The notes: generated from the sequence alone by a model not told the origin. Shown: positions 17,044 to 27,202, numbered from the stretch's first letter. The stretch: 64,000 nt of DNA from Alphaproteobacteria bacterium (GCA_030432025.1 JAUIIA010000006.1:50791-114790); one strand, 5' to 3'. A program made the numbers and translations.

Positions 17044-18084
17044 TTATTCAGCGGCGGCTTTTTTCTCTTCAGCGCCTACATCATAAAACATTTTATACCA
17101 TTCCATAAAGCGGTGAATTCCGTCTTTTAGGGATGTCGACGGCTTAAAGCCGATATCCTTCGCCAGCGCATCCGTATCCGCATAGGTCGCGTAAACATCG
17201 CCCGGCTGCATCGGCATGAAGTTCTTCTTTGCCTCAACACCGATTTCCTCTTCCAGATACTTGATCAAATCCATCAAAGGCTCGGGATTGTTATTCCCTA
17301 TATTATACAAACGATACGGCGCGTTACTATATGAAGGATCCGGCTTTTGTGGGTCCCATGCTTCGGACGGCTGCGGCACATGGTCCATCAAGCCCAACAT
17401 GGACTGGACAATGTCATCGATATAGGTGAAGTCACGCTGCATATCACCATCATTGTAAATGTCGATTTCCTCGCCCGCATAAATCTTCTGGGTAAACTTG
17501 AAATACGCCATATCCGGACGGCCCCACGGCCCGTAAACGGTAAAAAACCGCAAGCCCGTACACGGCAAACGGTAAAGATGGGAGTAGCTGTGCGCCATCA
17601 GCTCATTGGCTTTTTTAGTCGCAGCGTACAAAGAAATCGGATGGTCTACATTGTGGGAAACAGCGAACGGCACAGTCGTATTCGCGCCATAAACCGAAGA
17701 AGACGAGGCAAAGATCAGATGCTTAACTGCATTATGGCGGCAGCCCTCAAGCACATTCAAAAATCCCTGAACATTGGAATCAACATAGGCATGCGGATGA
17801 TCAATGGAATAGCGCACACCTGCCTGAGCCGCGAGATTGACTACAATATCAGGCTTCCAGCTCTTGAAAACGCGCGCCATACCGTCACGATCGGCCAGAT
17901 TAAGCTCCTCGAACTCGAAGCTTTCAAACCCTTCGATATCATTCAGTCGTGCCCGCTTAAGCCCGACATCGTAATAATCATTAAGGTTATCAATGCCCAG
18001 AACCTCAACACCCGCGTCCAGAAGGCGTTTTGAAAATGCATGACCGATAAATCCAGCGGCCCCTGTGACTAGTACCTTTTTCAT
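17044..18084 (-). CDS. UDP-glucuronate 4-epimerase-type NAD-dependent epimerase
   Basis: The 346-residue extended SDR has the NAD motif VTGAAGFIGHAFSKRLL, the catalytic YAATKKANE and FTVYGPWGRPDMA, a signature of LpsL/GlaE-type UDP-glucuronate 4-epimerases that make UDP-galacturonate. It lies 11 bp after tsaC and 6 bp before the sterol-desaturase-family gene. With gmd and fcl it suggests a surface polysaccharide carrying uronic acid and fucose. Other UDP-sugar epimerase activities cannot be excluded by sequence alone. Confidence 0.88.
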   Translation of the reverse strand: MKKVLVTGAAGFIGHAFSKRLLDAGVEVLGIDNLNDYYDVGLKRARLNDIEGFESFEFEELNLADRDGMARVFKSWKPDIVVNLAAQAGVRYSIDHPHAYVDSNVQGFLNVLEGCRHNAVKHLIFASSSSVYGANTTVPFAVSHNVDHPISLYAATKKANELMAHSYSHLYRLPCTGLRFFTVYGPWGRPDMAYFKFTQKIYAGEEIDIYNDGDMQRDFTYIDDIVQSMLGLMDHVPQPSEAWDPQKPDPSYSNAPYRLYNIGNNNPEPLMDLIKYLEEEIGVEAKKNFMPMQPGDVYATYADTDALAKDIGFKPSTSLKDGIHRFMEWYKMFYDVGAEEKKAAAE

Positions 18085-18095
18085 AGCCGCGTATC

Positions 18096-19067
18096 TTAAT
18101 CCCTTTTTGCCGCGCGGCTCAAGCGATCATTGATCGCTATCCCTATTCCAGTTTGCGGAATATTCATCACGGCGATCTGTTTCGCACCGCATTTATCCAG
18201 TTCCTTCAGCATTGAAAACAGGTTAGAAGCCGCCTCATGCAGGTCTTGCTCCTCACTCAAATTACGTTTCATTTCCTCAGGAAAATCATGTGAAACCATA
18301 AACTTATCGGTACCGAAGGCCAGCAAAGCCTCCCCCTCCTGCACATCAATCGCATTAAGGCGCACAGGCGTGTTCGGTGCATAATGCTTCAGCAACATAC
18401 CCGGAGATTTCGGGGCCTCGCTTCCATCTTCGCTATCCGCAAAACCAATCTCCATATCCAGCTTTTGCCCGATCATCTCGGCGGTTACCGCACCGGGGCG
18501 CAAAATAACAGGGACAGAACCGCTAACATCCAGCACCGTAGACTCTAAGCCAACCTGACAGGCGCCAGCGGCTAAAATCATATCGACCTTATCGCCCAGC
18601 GAGTCATGCACATGGGCGGGCGTTGTGGGCGAAAGCGCGCCGGATTTATTCGCACTCGGCGCGGCAATAGGCAATCCGGACGTTTTGATAAGTCCTTGCG
18701 CAATCGGATGGGCGGGCTCTCGCAAAGCAATTGTATCCAGCCCCGCAGTCGCCAACTCGGAAATTCCGCTATCCTTTTTACGTGGTAAAATCAGCGTCAA
18801 CGGACCAGGCCAGAAAGCACTGATCAAGATTTGCGCATATTCGTTCATTTCCGCGTATTGCATGGCTTGGCGCATATCGGCCACATGAATGATAAGCGGG
18901 TTGAATGAAGGCCGGCCCTTGGCCTCGAAGATTTTGGCAACAGCCTCCCCATCCAGCGCATTGGCGGCCAGCCCGTAAACTGTCTCTGTCGGCATACCGA
19001 CAAGACCGCCGTTCTTCAGTATTTCGGCGGCCTCGGCAATCGAGTCATGTGTAGCAGCTTTTATCAA
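18096..19067 (-). CDS. tsaC: L-threonylcarbamoyladenylate synthase (TsaC/Sua5)
   Basis: The 323-residue product makes threonylcarbamoyl-AMP from threonine, bicarbonate and ATP for t6A37 modification of ANN-decoding tRNAs. The YrdC domain covers residues 1-200, with the KxR-type motif GGLVGMPTETVYGLAANAL, EAKGRPSFNPLI, and the SANKSG site (LPIAAPSANKSGALSPT). The C-terminal Sua5 domain (from about 210, after SPGMLLKHYAPNTPV) makes it the long Sua5 type. Its start overlaps the stop of the 121-residue upstream gene by 4 bp. Confidence 0.94.
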   Translation of the reverse strand: MIKAATHDSIAEAAEILKNGGLVGMPTETVYGLAANALDGEAVAKIFEAKGRPSFNPLIIHVADMRQAMQYAEMNEYAQILISAFWPGPLTLILPRKKDSGISELATAGLDTIALREPAHPIAQGLIKTSGLPIAAPSANKSGALSPTTPAHVHDSLGDKVDMILAAGACQVGLESTVLDVSGSVPVILRPGAVTAEMIGQKLDMEIGFADSEDGSEAPKSPGMLLKHYAPNTPVRLNAIDVQEGEALLAFGTDKFMVSHDFPEEMKRNLSEEQDLHEAASNLFSMLKELDKCGAKQIAVMNIPQTGIGIAINDRLSRAAKRD

Positions 19068-19429
19068 CTTATCTCTGAGACCAATGCGTCTCTCTCTATG
19101 CCCAGCTCGGCCAGACTTTCATCAGAAATCCCTCTATTGGCGCGCAGAGCTTCCCTGAACCCTGTCATTTTTTCTTCAGCGTCGTCATCGCTTACTTCCG
19201 GCGCAACAGCTTCATAGCGCCCGTTTTCGCCCATTTTCACATGTTTGTATCGGTCAATCCCGACAGAAGCCAAAGCTTCATCGCTCAAGCCTGTATTCAT
19301 ACTCAAGGGAATATCGTAATCGTGAATGCGGCGTAATTCGGTTACTTCCGCCGTCTGCTCTACATCTGCACCGTTCTCGAACTCAGCAGTCATCTCTCTC
19401 GACACTGCTGCCAATCTGTCTGAAGTCAT
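19064..19429 (-). CDS. hypothetical protein with an internal 16-residue repeat
   Basis: The 121-residue acidic soluble protein is coupled to tsaC by a 4-bp overlap. Two copies of a helix-turn element, residues 45-60 (NTGLSDEALASVGIDR) and 98-113 (NRGISDESLAELGIER), share 10 of 16 residues and are about 53 residues apart, suggesting duplication of a small helical module. No catalytic motif, signal peptide or membrane segment is visible. I recognise no named family. Confidence 0.62.
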   Translation of the reverse strand: MTSDRLAAVSREMTAEFENGADVEQTAEVTELRRIHDYDIPLSMNTGLSDEALASVGIDRYKHVKMGENGRYEAVAPEVSDDDAEEKMTGFREALRANRGISDESLAELGIERDALVSEIS

Positions 19430-19575
19430 GACTAGCCTCTCTCCGTTTTCATGAACATTAACAGAGATATAGACAGACCTTTACGATGATGTCCACAGCC
19501 TTCGGGCATAAAACTGGCCCGAATATTGCAAGATTTTGCCAACCGGAAAAAAACGTTTTTTACATTGAGGAAACC

Positions 19576-20085
19576 ATGAATCCTTTGACATCCGCCTTGT
19601 ACGGACAGAACGATGCCGTACTTCTGGCAAAAGCTACACAGTCATCCAACGCCCGAGCAGAATATATTGCCGAGCAACGCAATGAAAAAGAGGAAAAAGC
19701 TGCCGTTCTGAACACCTCTTTGGAGGCCCAAACCTCCAACGCCGAAGCCGTTAAGCCAATCGAACGACTGCAACAGCAAGAGCAGGCAAAGACGTCATTC
19801 CTCACGCAGCAGATAGCACAAGAAACACCACTAGACGCTACACAGGAGGTGAGCGACTACGATAAAGCCTTGGGCGAATTCAGAGACTATATGGATAAAT
19901 CAGCGGAAGAGCGCTACTTCGAAGCCTTCCTCAAAGAACAGGGCCTGACTAAAGAAGAGTTTGATGCCCTGCCGCCCGAAGAAAAACTCAAGCTCAGCAA
20001 AAAGTTTGAAGAATATGTGAGTCAGAAGATCGAAGAAGCTGAAGCCAAAAAGCAGCTTGAGGAAGAACAAGATTCATTGAGCTAA
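19576..20085 (+). CDS. acidic coiled-coil hypothetical protein
   Basis: The product is 169 residues from ATG 19576, which has GAGG 5 bp upstream. The frame is open from 19486 but the extra part has no ribosome site. It is very rich in Glu, Lys, Ala and Gln, with predicted long helices (residues 20-75 and 105-169) and no signal or membrane segment. Its C-terminal part contains LTKEEFDALPPEEKLKLSKKFEEY (quoted in part). It diverges from the tsaC run. No family was recognised. Confidence 0.65.
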   Translation: MNPLTSALYGQNDAVLLAKATQSSNARAEYIAEQRNEKEEKAAVLNTSLEAQTSNAEAVKPIERLQQQEQAKTSFLTQQIAQETPLDATQEVSDYDKALGEFRDYMDKSAEERYFEAFLKEQGLTKEEFDALPPEEKLKLSKKFEEYVSQKIEEAEAKKQLEEEQDSLS

Positions 20086-20087
20086 TA

Positions 20088-21161
20088 CTATCCGGCAGCG
20101 TGCAAAACCCCGCCCGTTTGCGGCTCGGCTACACCCGTGGTTGACGGCAAGCTCAACGCCAGACCGAGTTTCGAACGAACCGCCAGATACGCAAAACATT
20201 CCGCCTCAATCGCATCACCGTTATAACCCGCCTGCTTGATATCCGTCACTTTAGCGGGTTGAAGCATATCGGCCAACAATTGCATGATGAACCCGTTCTT
20301 CGCCCCGCCACCGCTGACAAACCATGTTTTCGGCTTTTCGGGAAAATGTTCGGCCGCCGCCGTAACACCGACCGCCGTCAACATCGCCAGCGTCGCCATC
20401 GCATCTTCGGGGTTACGCGGCATCGCCTCGAGCATCACTTTAAATTCGTTACGGTCCAATGATTTCGGCGGTTTTTGCTTGAAGTAAGGATGCGACAGAA
20501 AAGACTCCACCACATCACGGTCCGCCTGCCCGCATGCCGCAATCTCGCCGTTCTCGTCATAATCGCGGCTTAGACGGTTACGCATATAATCATCCATCAA
20601 AGAATTCGCTGGACCGCAGTCAAACGCCACCAAGCCGTTCTTACCGACATAGGTCACATTCGCAACCCCGCCCAGATTCAAAACACAGACAGGCTTGTCC
20701 TGCTTTGCCATGATCGCCTGATGATAAAGCGGCGCCAGCGGTGCGCCCTGCCCGCCTGCTTTAACGTCCGCTGTACGGAAATCATTGACCACGGGCAAGT
20801 TCAGCTCCTTGGCCATGCGCTCCCCATCGCCGATCTGCCATGTGAAATGATTTTCCGGGTCATGGGTAATTGTTTGTCCGTGAAACCCGACCAGCTCGGC
20901 CTCGAAGCCGGATTCCTTAACCGCTTCGATATGGATATCGGTCACCCATTGCTCGGCGGCCTCTGTTTGCTCATCCGCTTCATGCTTGCCGAAACAGGTC
21001 CGTACAGCATCGCGGGCGGCGATCTCATAGGGGTGAAAATAAAAATCCAGCGGCTTCACATAGTCATGCCCGTCGGTCTCGATCAACGCGACGTCGATGT
21101 GCCCGTCGAGAGATGTTCCCGACATCAGGCCAATGCTTCTATAGACTTTACTTTCCGACAT
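20088..21161 (-). CDS. anmK: anhydro-N-acetylmuramic acid kinase
   Basis: The 357-residue ASKHA-type sugar kinase phosphorylates and opens 1,6-anhydro-MurNAc released during peptidoglycan turnover, giving MurNAc-6-P. Signatures are GLMSGTSLDGHIDVALIET at the N-terminus, VGFHGQTITHDP, FRTADVKAGGQGAPLAPLYH, NLGGVANVTYV and SGGGAKNGFIM. The length is normal. It is divergent from tyrS with about 20 bp between the two starts, a pairing (anmK next to tyrS) common in alphaproteobacteria. Confidence 0.95.
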   Translation of the reverse strand: MSESKVYRSIGLMSGTSLDGHIDVALIETDGHDYVKPLDFYFHPYEIAARDAVRTCFGKHEADEQTEAAEQWVTDIHIEAVKESGFEAELVGFHGQTITHDPENHFTWQIGDGERMAKELNLPVVNDFRTADVKAGGQGAPLAPLYHQAIMAKQDKPVCVLNLGGVANVTYVGKNGLVAFDCGPANSLMDDYMRNRLSRDYDENGEIAACGQADRDVVESFLSHPYFKQKPPKSLDRNEFKVMLEAMPRNPEDAMATLAMLTAVGVTAAAEHFPEKPKTWFVSGGGAKNGFIMQLLADMLQPAKVTDIKQAGYNGDAIEAECFAYLAVRSKLGLALSLPSTTGVAEPQTGGVLHAAG

Positions 21162-21180
21162 GCTTATAACTCTTTCCGTT

Positions 21181-22428
21181 ATGACGAAATATAAATCAGA
21201 ATTTTTAAATATCCTAGAAGCACGTGGCTTTATCCACCAGTGCTCGGATTTCGACGCGCTCGACGCGAAGCTGAATGAAGGTGTACAAAGCGCCTATATC
21301 GGCTTTGACCCGACTGCAGAAAGCCTGCATGTCGGCCACTTAACAGGCCAGATGATGCTGTACTGGTTCCAGCAATGTGGCCACAAACCCATCACATTGA
21401 TGGGTGGCGGCACAGCCAAAATCGGCGACCCGTCATTCAAGGATGAACAGCGCGTCTTACTTGATGACAATGCGATTCAGACCAATATCGATGCGCTCGA
21501 ACGCACATGCTTTAAGCAATTCCTGACCTATGGAGACGCTGAAACAGATGCACTGATGGTCAACAATGCCGACTGGTTAGACGAGTTGAAATATCTCGAA
21601 TTTCTGCGCGATTACGGCCGTCATTTCACCGTAAACCGCATGCTGAGCTTCGACTCGGTCAAAACTCGCCTTGAACGCGAAAGCCCGCTTTCATTGCTCG
21701 AATTCAACTATATGGTCATGCAGGGTTACGACTTTGTCGAACTGCATAAACGCCACGGCACGATCTTGCAAATGGGCGGAAGCGACCAATGGGGCAACAT
21801 CATCAATGGTGTTGAGCTGGGCCGTAAAGCCCACCGTCAGGAACTATACGCACTGACTGCACCATTGTTGACCACACCGGACGGCAAGAAAATGGGTAAA
21901 ACCGTTGGCGGCGCAGTATGGCTGAACGCCGACATGCTTATCCCTTACGATTACTGGCAATACTGGCGCAATGTTGACGACGAAATGGTCGAATTGCTGC
22001 TCAAGCGCTTTACCACCCTGCCTATGGATGAAGTTGAAAAGCTCGCTGCTTTGGGCGGGCAGGAAATCAACGAGGCGAAAAAAGTCCTCGCCCACGAAGC
22101 CACGAAACTGTGCCACGGCGAAGAAGCCGCCCTTGACGCAGCAGAAACAGCGCAAAAAGTCTTTGAACAAGGCAGTGTCGGCGATGACTTGCCGAGTATT
22201 GATATCAAAGTTAGCGAAGCAAACGACATACTGATTGCAGATTTATTTATCGATTTAGGTCTATGCAACAGTAAAGGAGAGTTTGGAAGACTTGTTAAGC
22301 AAAATGGTGCGAAGCTTAATGACAAACCACTCAGACGAGCAGATGCTGTCTTAGGAATGCCTCATGAAGACACACACAAGCTCTCAGCGGGGAAAAAGAA
22401 ACACGCAATCGTGCGTGTAAAGACCTAG
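21181..22428 (+). CDS. tyrS: tyrosyl-tRNA synthetase
   Basis: This class I synthetase charges tRNA-Tyr. The HIGH-like motif is HVGH (in PTAESLHVGHLTG), the KMSKS-like motif is KKMGKT (in TTPDGKKMGKTVGG), the tyrosine pocket is GGSDQWGNIINGVEL, and a C-terminal S4 RNA-binding domain covers about the last 60 residues. I chose ATG 21181 (MTKYKSEF), giving 415 residues. The frame opens at 21160 but that overlaps the divergent anmK start. Confidence 0.97.
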   Translation: MTKYKSEFLNILEARGFIHQCSDFDALDAKLNEGVQSAYIGFDPTAESLHVGHLTGQMMLYWFQQCGHKPITLMGGGTAKIGDPSFKDEQRVLLDDNAIQTNIDALERTCFKQFLTYGDAETDALMVNNADWLDELKYLEFLRDYGRHFTVNRMLSFDSVKTRLERESPLSLLEFNYMVMQGYDFVELHKRHGTILQMGGSDQWGNIINGVELGRKAHRQELYALTAPLLTTPDGKKMGKTVGGAVWLNADMLIPYDYWQYWRNVDDEMVELLLKRFTTLPMDEVEKLAALGGQEINEAKKVLAHEATKLCHGEEAALDAAETAQKVFEQGSVGDDLPSIDIKVSEANDILIADLFIDLGLCNSKGEFGRLVKQNGAKLNDKPLRRADAVLGMPHEDTHKLSAGKKKHAIVRVKT

Positions 22429-22498
22429 TCCTTCTTTCAGCTCATCCCATGAGGCTGATTGATGGATCAGCCGACAACGAAAGGGAAAGGGCTGAACT

Positions 22499-23428
22499 AT
22501 GAACAACATCATTCTATATGCGATCACCGTTCTGATATGGGGGTCAACCTGGTACGCCATTAGCTTCCAGCTGGGTACAGTGGAGCCGCTCGTCTCCATC
22601 GCCTATCGCTTCGGCCTGTCCGCGATTGTGATGCTGAGCGCGCTCGCCGTGATGGGCAAGTTCAGACCGAAAAACTACACATTGAAACAACATGGCTTTA
22701 TCGTTCTGCAAGGGCTGTTCCTGTTCTGCCTCAACTACTGGGCGACGTACCAGAGTACGGTGTACCTGACGACGGGTTTGGTGGCGGTGATCTTCTCCAC
22801 GCTGACGCTGATGAATATTTTCAATCAAGCAATCATCTTCCGCATTGAAATCAAAAAGCAGGTCGTGCTCGGCAGCTTGATCGGCCTGTGCGGAATTGCC
22901 GCCGTTTTCTGGCCGGAGATCCGTGACATGGGAGAAAACCAAGGCATCCTGACAGGGATACTGTTCGGCCTGCTCGGCACATACCTCGCCTCCTTGGGGA
23001 ATATGGCCGCCATCAAGAACAGCCGTAATAACGTACCCGTTCTCGAAAGCAACGGCTACGGCATGGCCTATGGCGCGATTGCGTGTTTCCTGATCGTCGG
23101 GGGAACGGGCACGCCTGTCGCGTTTGAAATGACCGCCGGTTATATCTGGTCACTGCTGTTTCTCGCTGTGTTCGGCTCCGTCGTTGCCTTCTGGTGTTAT
23201 CTCACACTGATGCAGAATATCGGCGCGGATAAAGCCGCCTACGCATCCGTTATGTTCCCGATTGTCGCGCTCATCGTATCGACCGTCTTCGAGGGCTATA
23301 TCTGGACGCCCGAAGCGTTATTCGGCATGGTGCTTGTCGTCATCGGAAATGTTGTCGCAATGGCCGACCGCGAGAAGATGCTTTACTGGCGGCCACGACG
23401 GGCTAAAATCGTCTGCGGCGACGAATAA
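22499..23428 (+). CDS. EamA/DMT family transporter
   Basis: The 309-residue inner-membrane protein has about ten hydrophobic segments arranged as two EamA repeats. The first starts with ILYAITVLIWGSTWYAISFQLG, the second around GILTGILFGLLGTYLASLGN. These drug/metabolite transporters export or import small molecules, and the substrate cannot be assigned. AGGGAAAGG lies a short distance upstream of ATG 22499. It ends 3 bp before the convergent YhdP-like gene. Confidence 0.9.
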   Translation: MNNIILYAITVLIWGSTWYAISFQLGTVEPLVSIAYRFGLSAIVMLSALAVMGKFRPKNYTLKQHGFIVLQGLFLFCLNYWATYQSTVYLTTGLVAVIFSTLTLMNIFNQAIIFRIEIKKQVVLGSLIGLCGIAAVFWPEIRDMGENQGILTGILFGLLGTYLASLGNMAAIKNSRNNVPVLESNGYGMAYGAIACFLIVGGTGTPVAFEMTAGYIWSLLFLAVFGSVVAFWCYLTLMQNIGADKAAYASVMFPIVALIVSTVFEGYIWTPEALFGMVLVVIGNVVAMADREKMLYWRPRRAKIVCGDE

Positions 23429-23430
23429 AC

Positions 23431-26400
23431 CTAATTCTGGAACAATATACGGCGAAGAATGCCGGGAGTGAGCACGGATAGCGGGTTCACCGAAACTTCC
23501 GGCTCTTCCGAATTACCTGTCAGGCTGTAAGTTGCCGCAATCAGCGCGCCCGTGCCACCGGTAATAATGTCGCCGACAATCGGAATTTCCCCGATCATCT
23601 TATTCACACCCGATAGCGGGATAATCGTCCCCTTAACATCCAGCTTGCTCGCCGCATTATCGAACGTGCCATCAAACGTCAGCCCCAGCGCGTTACCGGA
23701 TGTGCGCCCGTCTTTTAGCACAAGCAAGCTTCCCTCCTGCTTGTACATCCAGTCGAAATTCGCTTCCATCTTGCTGAAGCTCAGGCCTTCACCACTCAGC
23801 GCGCCTGACAAGCCCGGTAGGGACATAATGCTGAGCAACCGCGCAAGCGTCGGTGCCTTAACAACACGGAAATCGGTAATCTCCGCCGACCCGACCAGGT
23901 TTTTATCCCGCAAGCCCCCCTTGGGTTCGGCGTAAATAATCAGCTTACCGCCGATGACATTGTCATACAGCTCGAATGCTTTGAGCGTCGCACCTGCATT
24001 GTCAGCTTCCATTCTGAATACGCGGCGCCCCTGATCATCAGGCTTGTAGCGCAGATAAACATCACCACCACCGGCAACCGCATCCAGCTCCAGCTGGTTA
24101 AACTTGCCCAGCTGGTCGAGGTCGGCATAAATCTGACCGTATTGAATGACCTCCTCATCCGAGGTGCGCATCGTGTCGGCCTTGGCGGAGATTTGTATCG
24201 GCGGGTTTTGGTATGGCTCCTTCACGCCGTCTTTCAAATCCTCATTCAGAAACGGACGCAGGTCGAGATAAGGACCGCGCATAACAAACTTGGTCGTACC
24301 CAACGGCATAATTTCAAAATCGAGAGAGCCTATGGTTTCTCCCAAAACAAATCGGGAAACACTGCCCGATGCCAGCTCATCTTCACCTTGATTATTCTGC
24401 CTAAATAAAAGCGTCGAATTTTCCAGCACTAATGTGGGCGCAGTACCTTTAAGCTTTTCTATGCGCTGCAAGGCACCGTTCTTTAAAATCGCAGTGAAGG
24501 ACGCATTCGCGTCATTGCCTCTGGGTTTCAAATAATCGAACGGATCAACGAACAGCTCCGCGCTCTTCAGGCTCGCATTCACAGCAATATTGGCATCGGT
24601 TTCACTGGTCTCCGTGTAGACAAGATCAACATAGGTCGGCCCCGTCAAAAACTTGCTTAAATCAGCACCGAATTTGTTGCGCATCGCCCCGCTCGCCATA
24701 CCTTTGGCGGAAACCTGCATTTTAAACGGCTGCCCCTCGGATTCCAGATACTCACGATATTCGGCTTCAATCGGTTCTCCGTCCAGCTGGCCCTTACCGC
24801 TAATCGTCAGAAGGTTGTCCTTGATGTTCGCTTTGAACGGCCCGCCCGAAACAACCATACCCTTCACCACATTGGGTAAACTCACATTAGAGGCCGTTCC
24901 CTCAACACCAAGCTTCACATCCGACATTTTTATGTCCGCGCGTGTCGGCATGCTGATATTCACCGTCAGATCCGCTTCGCCCTTTGTGTTGGCAACATCA
25001 ATCTGGTGGTTCGCATTGATCGGGTCGGCCTTGATATATTCCAGTACGGATTTAACAGGCCCTTTCAGGTCGAAATGCACATCGGCACTGCCTTTACCTT
25101 CGGCGACCACATCCAGAACCTCAACCTCTCCGTCAGTCAGATCCATGTCCAGAACCTTACCGCTCTTCACATTCACGGACAGAATATCGGTATTGTAATC
25201 AAAACGTCCCGAACCCACTGTATCGGTCACGGGCGCCAGCGGCGAACGGTAGGCAATATCCACGCCTTCAAAATCGTAACCCGCTTCCAATGTTTTAATT
25301 TCAAACGCAGGCTCCTCCGCTTCCAGATCGGTAACGGCAAATTCTGTTTCAACAAAAAGATTGGAGAAATCACCGCCACTCAGCTTGTCGATCACCCATT
25401 CGCGGGCATTATCTTCCTCTAATGCTACGGGCCACAATGGCTCGATCGCGCTATGCTGCACGGCTTCTATGTCTGCACGAACGCGCCCGTCAACACCGTC
25501 TTCACGCAAAACAAATGCGGCACTTCCCTGAATAGGGATTTCGGGAAATTCGACGGCCAGTTGCGGTATTTCCAAAGTTTTGTTGGCATCGAAATATTGG
25601 ATATTGAGCGCCAAATCCTTGAAAGGCACAGGCTCCGCCGACCATTGCTCCAGATTGATCTCCCCGCCTTCGGACTCCACCTGCAAAATGGCGGATTTTA
25701 GGGTCAAATCCTTGTCTATATTGGCCTGAAGCTGCGCATCCATAACGATATTCTGTTTTGATAAAACACCCAACTCGGGGATTTTATTACCCAATCGCCG
25801 CAGCTCGAACCGGTTAAGTGAGGCCTTCACATCCAGATTTCCTGTCGTCGGGTCAAAAAGCATATCCGCTTCCAGAGGCTTGGCTTCAATCAACTCATCA
25901 TCATTTTCCAGCGCCAAACTCCCGACGATAAGATGATCGTCTTCACGTGTGACCGAAATGTCGGCTTTCGGCAGGCTCCATGAAATATTCAGAACACGGT
26001 CATCTATAAAAACGCGGGCATCATCGACAGCCAAAGTCTCCAACCCCGAAAGCTGTACAGTCTCGCTTTGTCCGTCTTTCGTGATCGCATCCGCAATCAT
26101 CTGCATGATATTTTCATCATCCTGCCCCAAACGTTCGGGTGGGCCGTAATTTTCCAGATCTGCAACACCGATTTTCAGGCTGTTATCACGCGTTCTGATC
26201 ACGCTCAGGCTCGGCCCTTTAATGATGATGCCCTCGAGGCGAACCCGTCCAAGCATCAACTGCCACTTGTTCACATTAAGGGCAACTTCATCAATAGAGG
26301 CGATAACCGTACCGTCATCAGACGTCACCTGCGCGCCCTGCAAGCCCAGCATCAACGGATCATGAATGGCGGGCCAATACAGCGCGAGCTTATCCATGCT

Positions 26401-26589
26401 TACAGCGATACCGCTTTGTTCATCACGCAAGGCATCTTGCAAATGCGGCTTGGCAAACTCCAGATCAACAGGGCCGCTTAGCAAACGCCAAGAGGCAACG
26501 ACGCCCAGTATCAGGACGACCAAAAACGTCACGCCCAGAATGTTGGCGCAAATCAGCGATGTTTTTTTGCAAAAATATTTAAAGTTCAT
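23431..26589 (-). CDS. AsmA/YhdP-like large envelope protein
   Basis: The 1052-residue product has one N-terminal membrane anchor (about residues 13-38, VLILGVVASW in its core) followed by a very long, mostly beta-strand periplasmic part and a C-terminal AsmA-like region (about 850-1040, containing VKGTIIPLSGVNKMIGEIP, typical of YhdP/DUF3971 proteins). Such proteins form beta-groove bridges that carry phospholipids between inner and outer membrane. Length fits YhdP rather than the shorter AsmA. It is a single-gene unit convergent with the EamA transporter. Confidence 0.87.
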   Translation of the reverse strand: MNFKYFCKKTSLICANILGVTFLVVLILGVVASWRLLSGPVDLEFAKPHLQDALRDEQSGIAVSMDKLALYWPAIHDPLMLGLQGAQVTSDDGTVIASIDEVALNVNKWQLMLGRVRLEGIIIKGPSLSVIRTRDNSLKIGVADLENYGPPERLGQDDENIMQMIADAITKDGQSETVQLSGLETLAVDDARVFIDDRVLNISWSLPKADISVTREDDHLIVGSLALENDDELIEAKPLEADMLFDPTTGNLDVKASLNRFELRRLGNKIPELGVLSKQNIVMDAQLQANIDKDLTLKSAILQVESEGGEINLEQWSAEPVPFKDLALNIQYFDANKTLEIPQLAVEFPEIPIQGSAAFVLREDGVDGRVRADIEAVQHSAIEPLWPVALEEDNAREWVIDKLSGGDFSNLFVETEFAVTDLEAEEPAFEIKTLEAGYDFEGVDIAYRSPLAPVTDTVGSGRFDYNTDILSVNVKSGKVLDMDLTDGEVEVLDVVAEGKGSADVHFDLKGPVKSVLEYIKADPINANHQIDVANTKGEADLTVNISMPTRADIKMSDVKLGVEGTASNVSLPNVVKGMVVSGGPFKANIKDNLLTISGKGQLDGEPIEAEYREYLESEGQPFKMQVSAKGMASGAMRNKFGADLSKFLTGPTYVDLVYTETSETDANIAVNASLKSAELFVDPFDYLKPRGNDANASFTAILKNGALQRIEKLKGTAPTLVLENSTLLFRQNNQGEDELASGSVSRFVLGETIGSLDFEIMPLGTTKFVMRGPYLDLRPFLNEDLKDGVKEPYQNPPIQISAKADTMRTSDEEVIQYGQIYADLDQLGKFNQLELDAVAGGGDVYLRYKPDDQGRRVFRMEADNAGATLKAFELYDNVIGGKLIIYAEPKGGLRDKNLVGSAEITDFRVVKAPTLARLLSIMSLPGLSGALSGEGLSFSKMEANFDWMYKQEGSLLVLKDGRTSGNALGLTFDGTFDNAASKLDVKGTIIPLSGVNKMIGEIPIVGDIITGGTGALIAATYSLTGNSEEPEVSVNPLSVLTPGILRRILFQN

Positions 26590-26712
26590 CGTTTAATATA
26601 CGTACGAAGCAACCAATCCCTGTGTTCCTCCGTTTTTCATACCGCGACGCTTGACTATAAAGTTCTGACACCCATTGTATATAGGTCTTTTACATTAAAA
26701 CAGGATTTGATC

Positions 26713-27192
26713 ATGACTGAATTGAATATCGGCGATGCCGCACCGGATTTTACAATGCCGACTGACGGAGACGGCGAAGTTTCATTGAAGGATTTTAAAG
26801 GACAAAAACTGGTTCTGTATTTCTACCCCAAGGATGACACACCGGGCTGCACCAGGGAAGCATGCGGGTTTAAAGACACACTGGAAGATTTCAATACGCT
26901 GAATACGGCCATTATCGGTATATCCAAATGCAGCGTCGCCAAGCATGATAAGTTCAAAGCCAAATACGACCTCAACTTCCCGCTCGCTTCCGACGAAAAC
27001 AGCGATGTGTGCGAGCGTTATGGGACATGGGTCGAGAAGAACATGTATGGCCGCAAATATATGGGCATCGAACGCGCAACATTCCTGATCGATGAAAACG
27101 GCAAGATCGCGCAAATCTGGCGCAAGGTGAAAGTGAAAGAACACATTCAAGCCGTAAAAGACGCCGTCGAAGGATTGGCCAAAGCGGCTTAA
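26713..27192 (+). CDS. bcp: thiol peroxidase of the Bcp/PrxQ type
   Basis: The 159-residue cytosolic peroxiredoxin reduces hydrogen peroxide and organic peroxides with thioredoxin as electron donor. The catalytic segment YFYPKDDTPGCTREACGF has the peroxidatic Cys (PGCT) and the resolving Cys five residues later, the PrxQ arrangement. ATG 26713 has AGGA about 8 bp upstream. A TTG at 26707 is in frame but has no support. A strong terminator follows at 27203-27234. Confidence 0.95.
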   Translation: MTELNIGDAAPDFTMPTDGDGEVSLKDFKGQKLVLYFYPKDDTPGCTREACGFKDTLEDFNTLNTAIIGISKCSVAKHDKFKAKYDLNFPLASDENSDVCERYGTWVEKNMYGRKYMGIERATFLIDENGKIAQIWRKVKVKEHIQAVKDAVEGLAKAA

Positions 27193-27202
27193 CCGCAACC
27201 AT

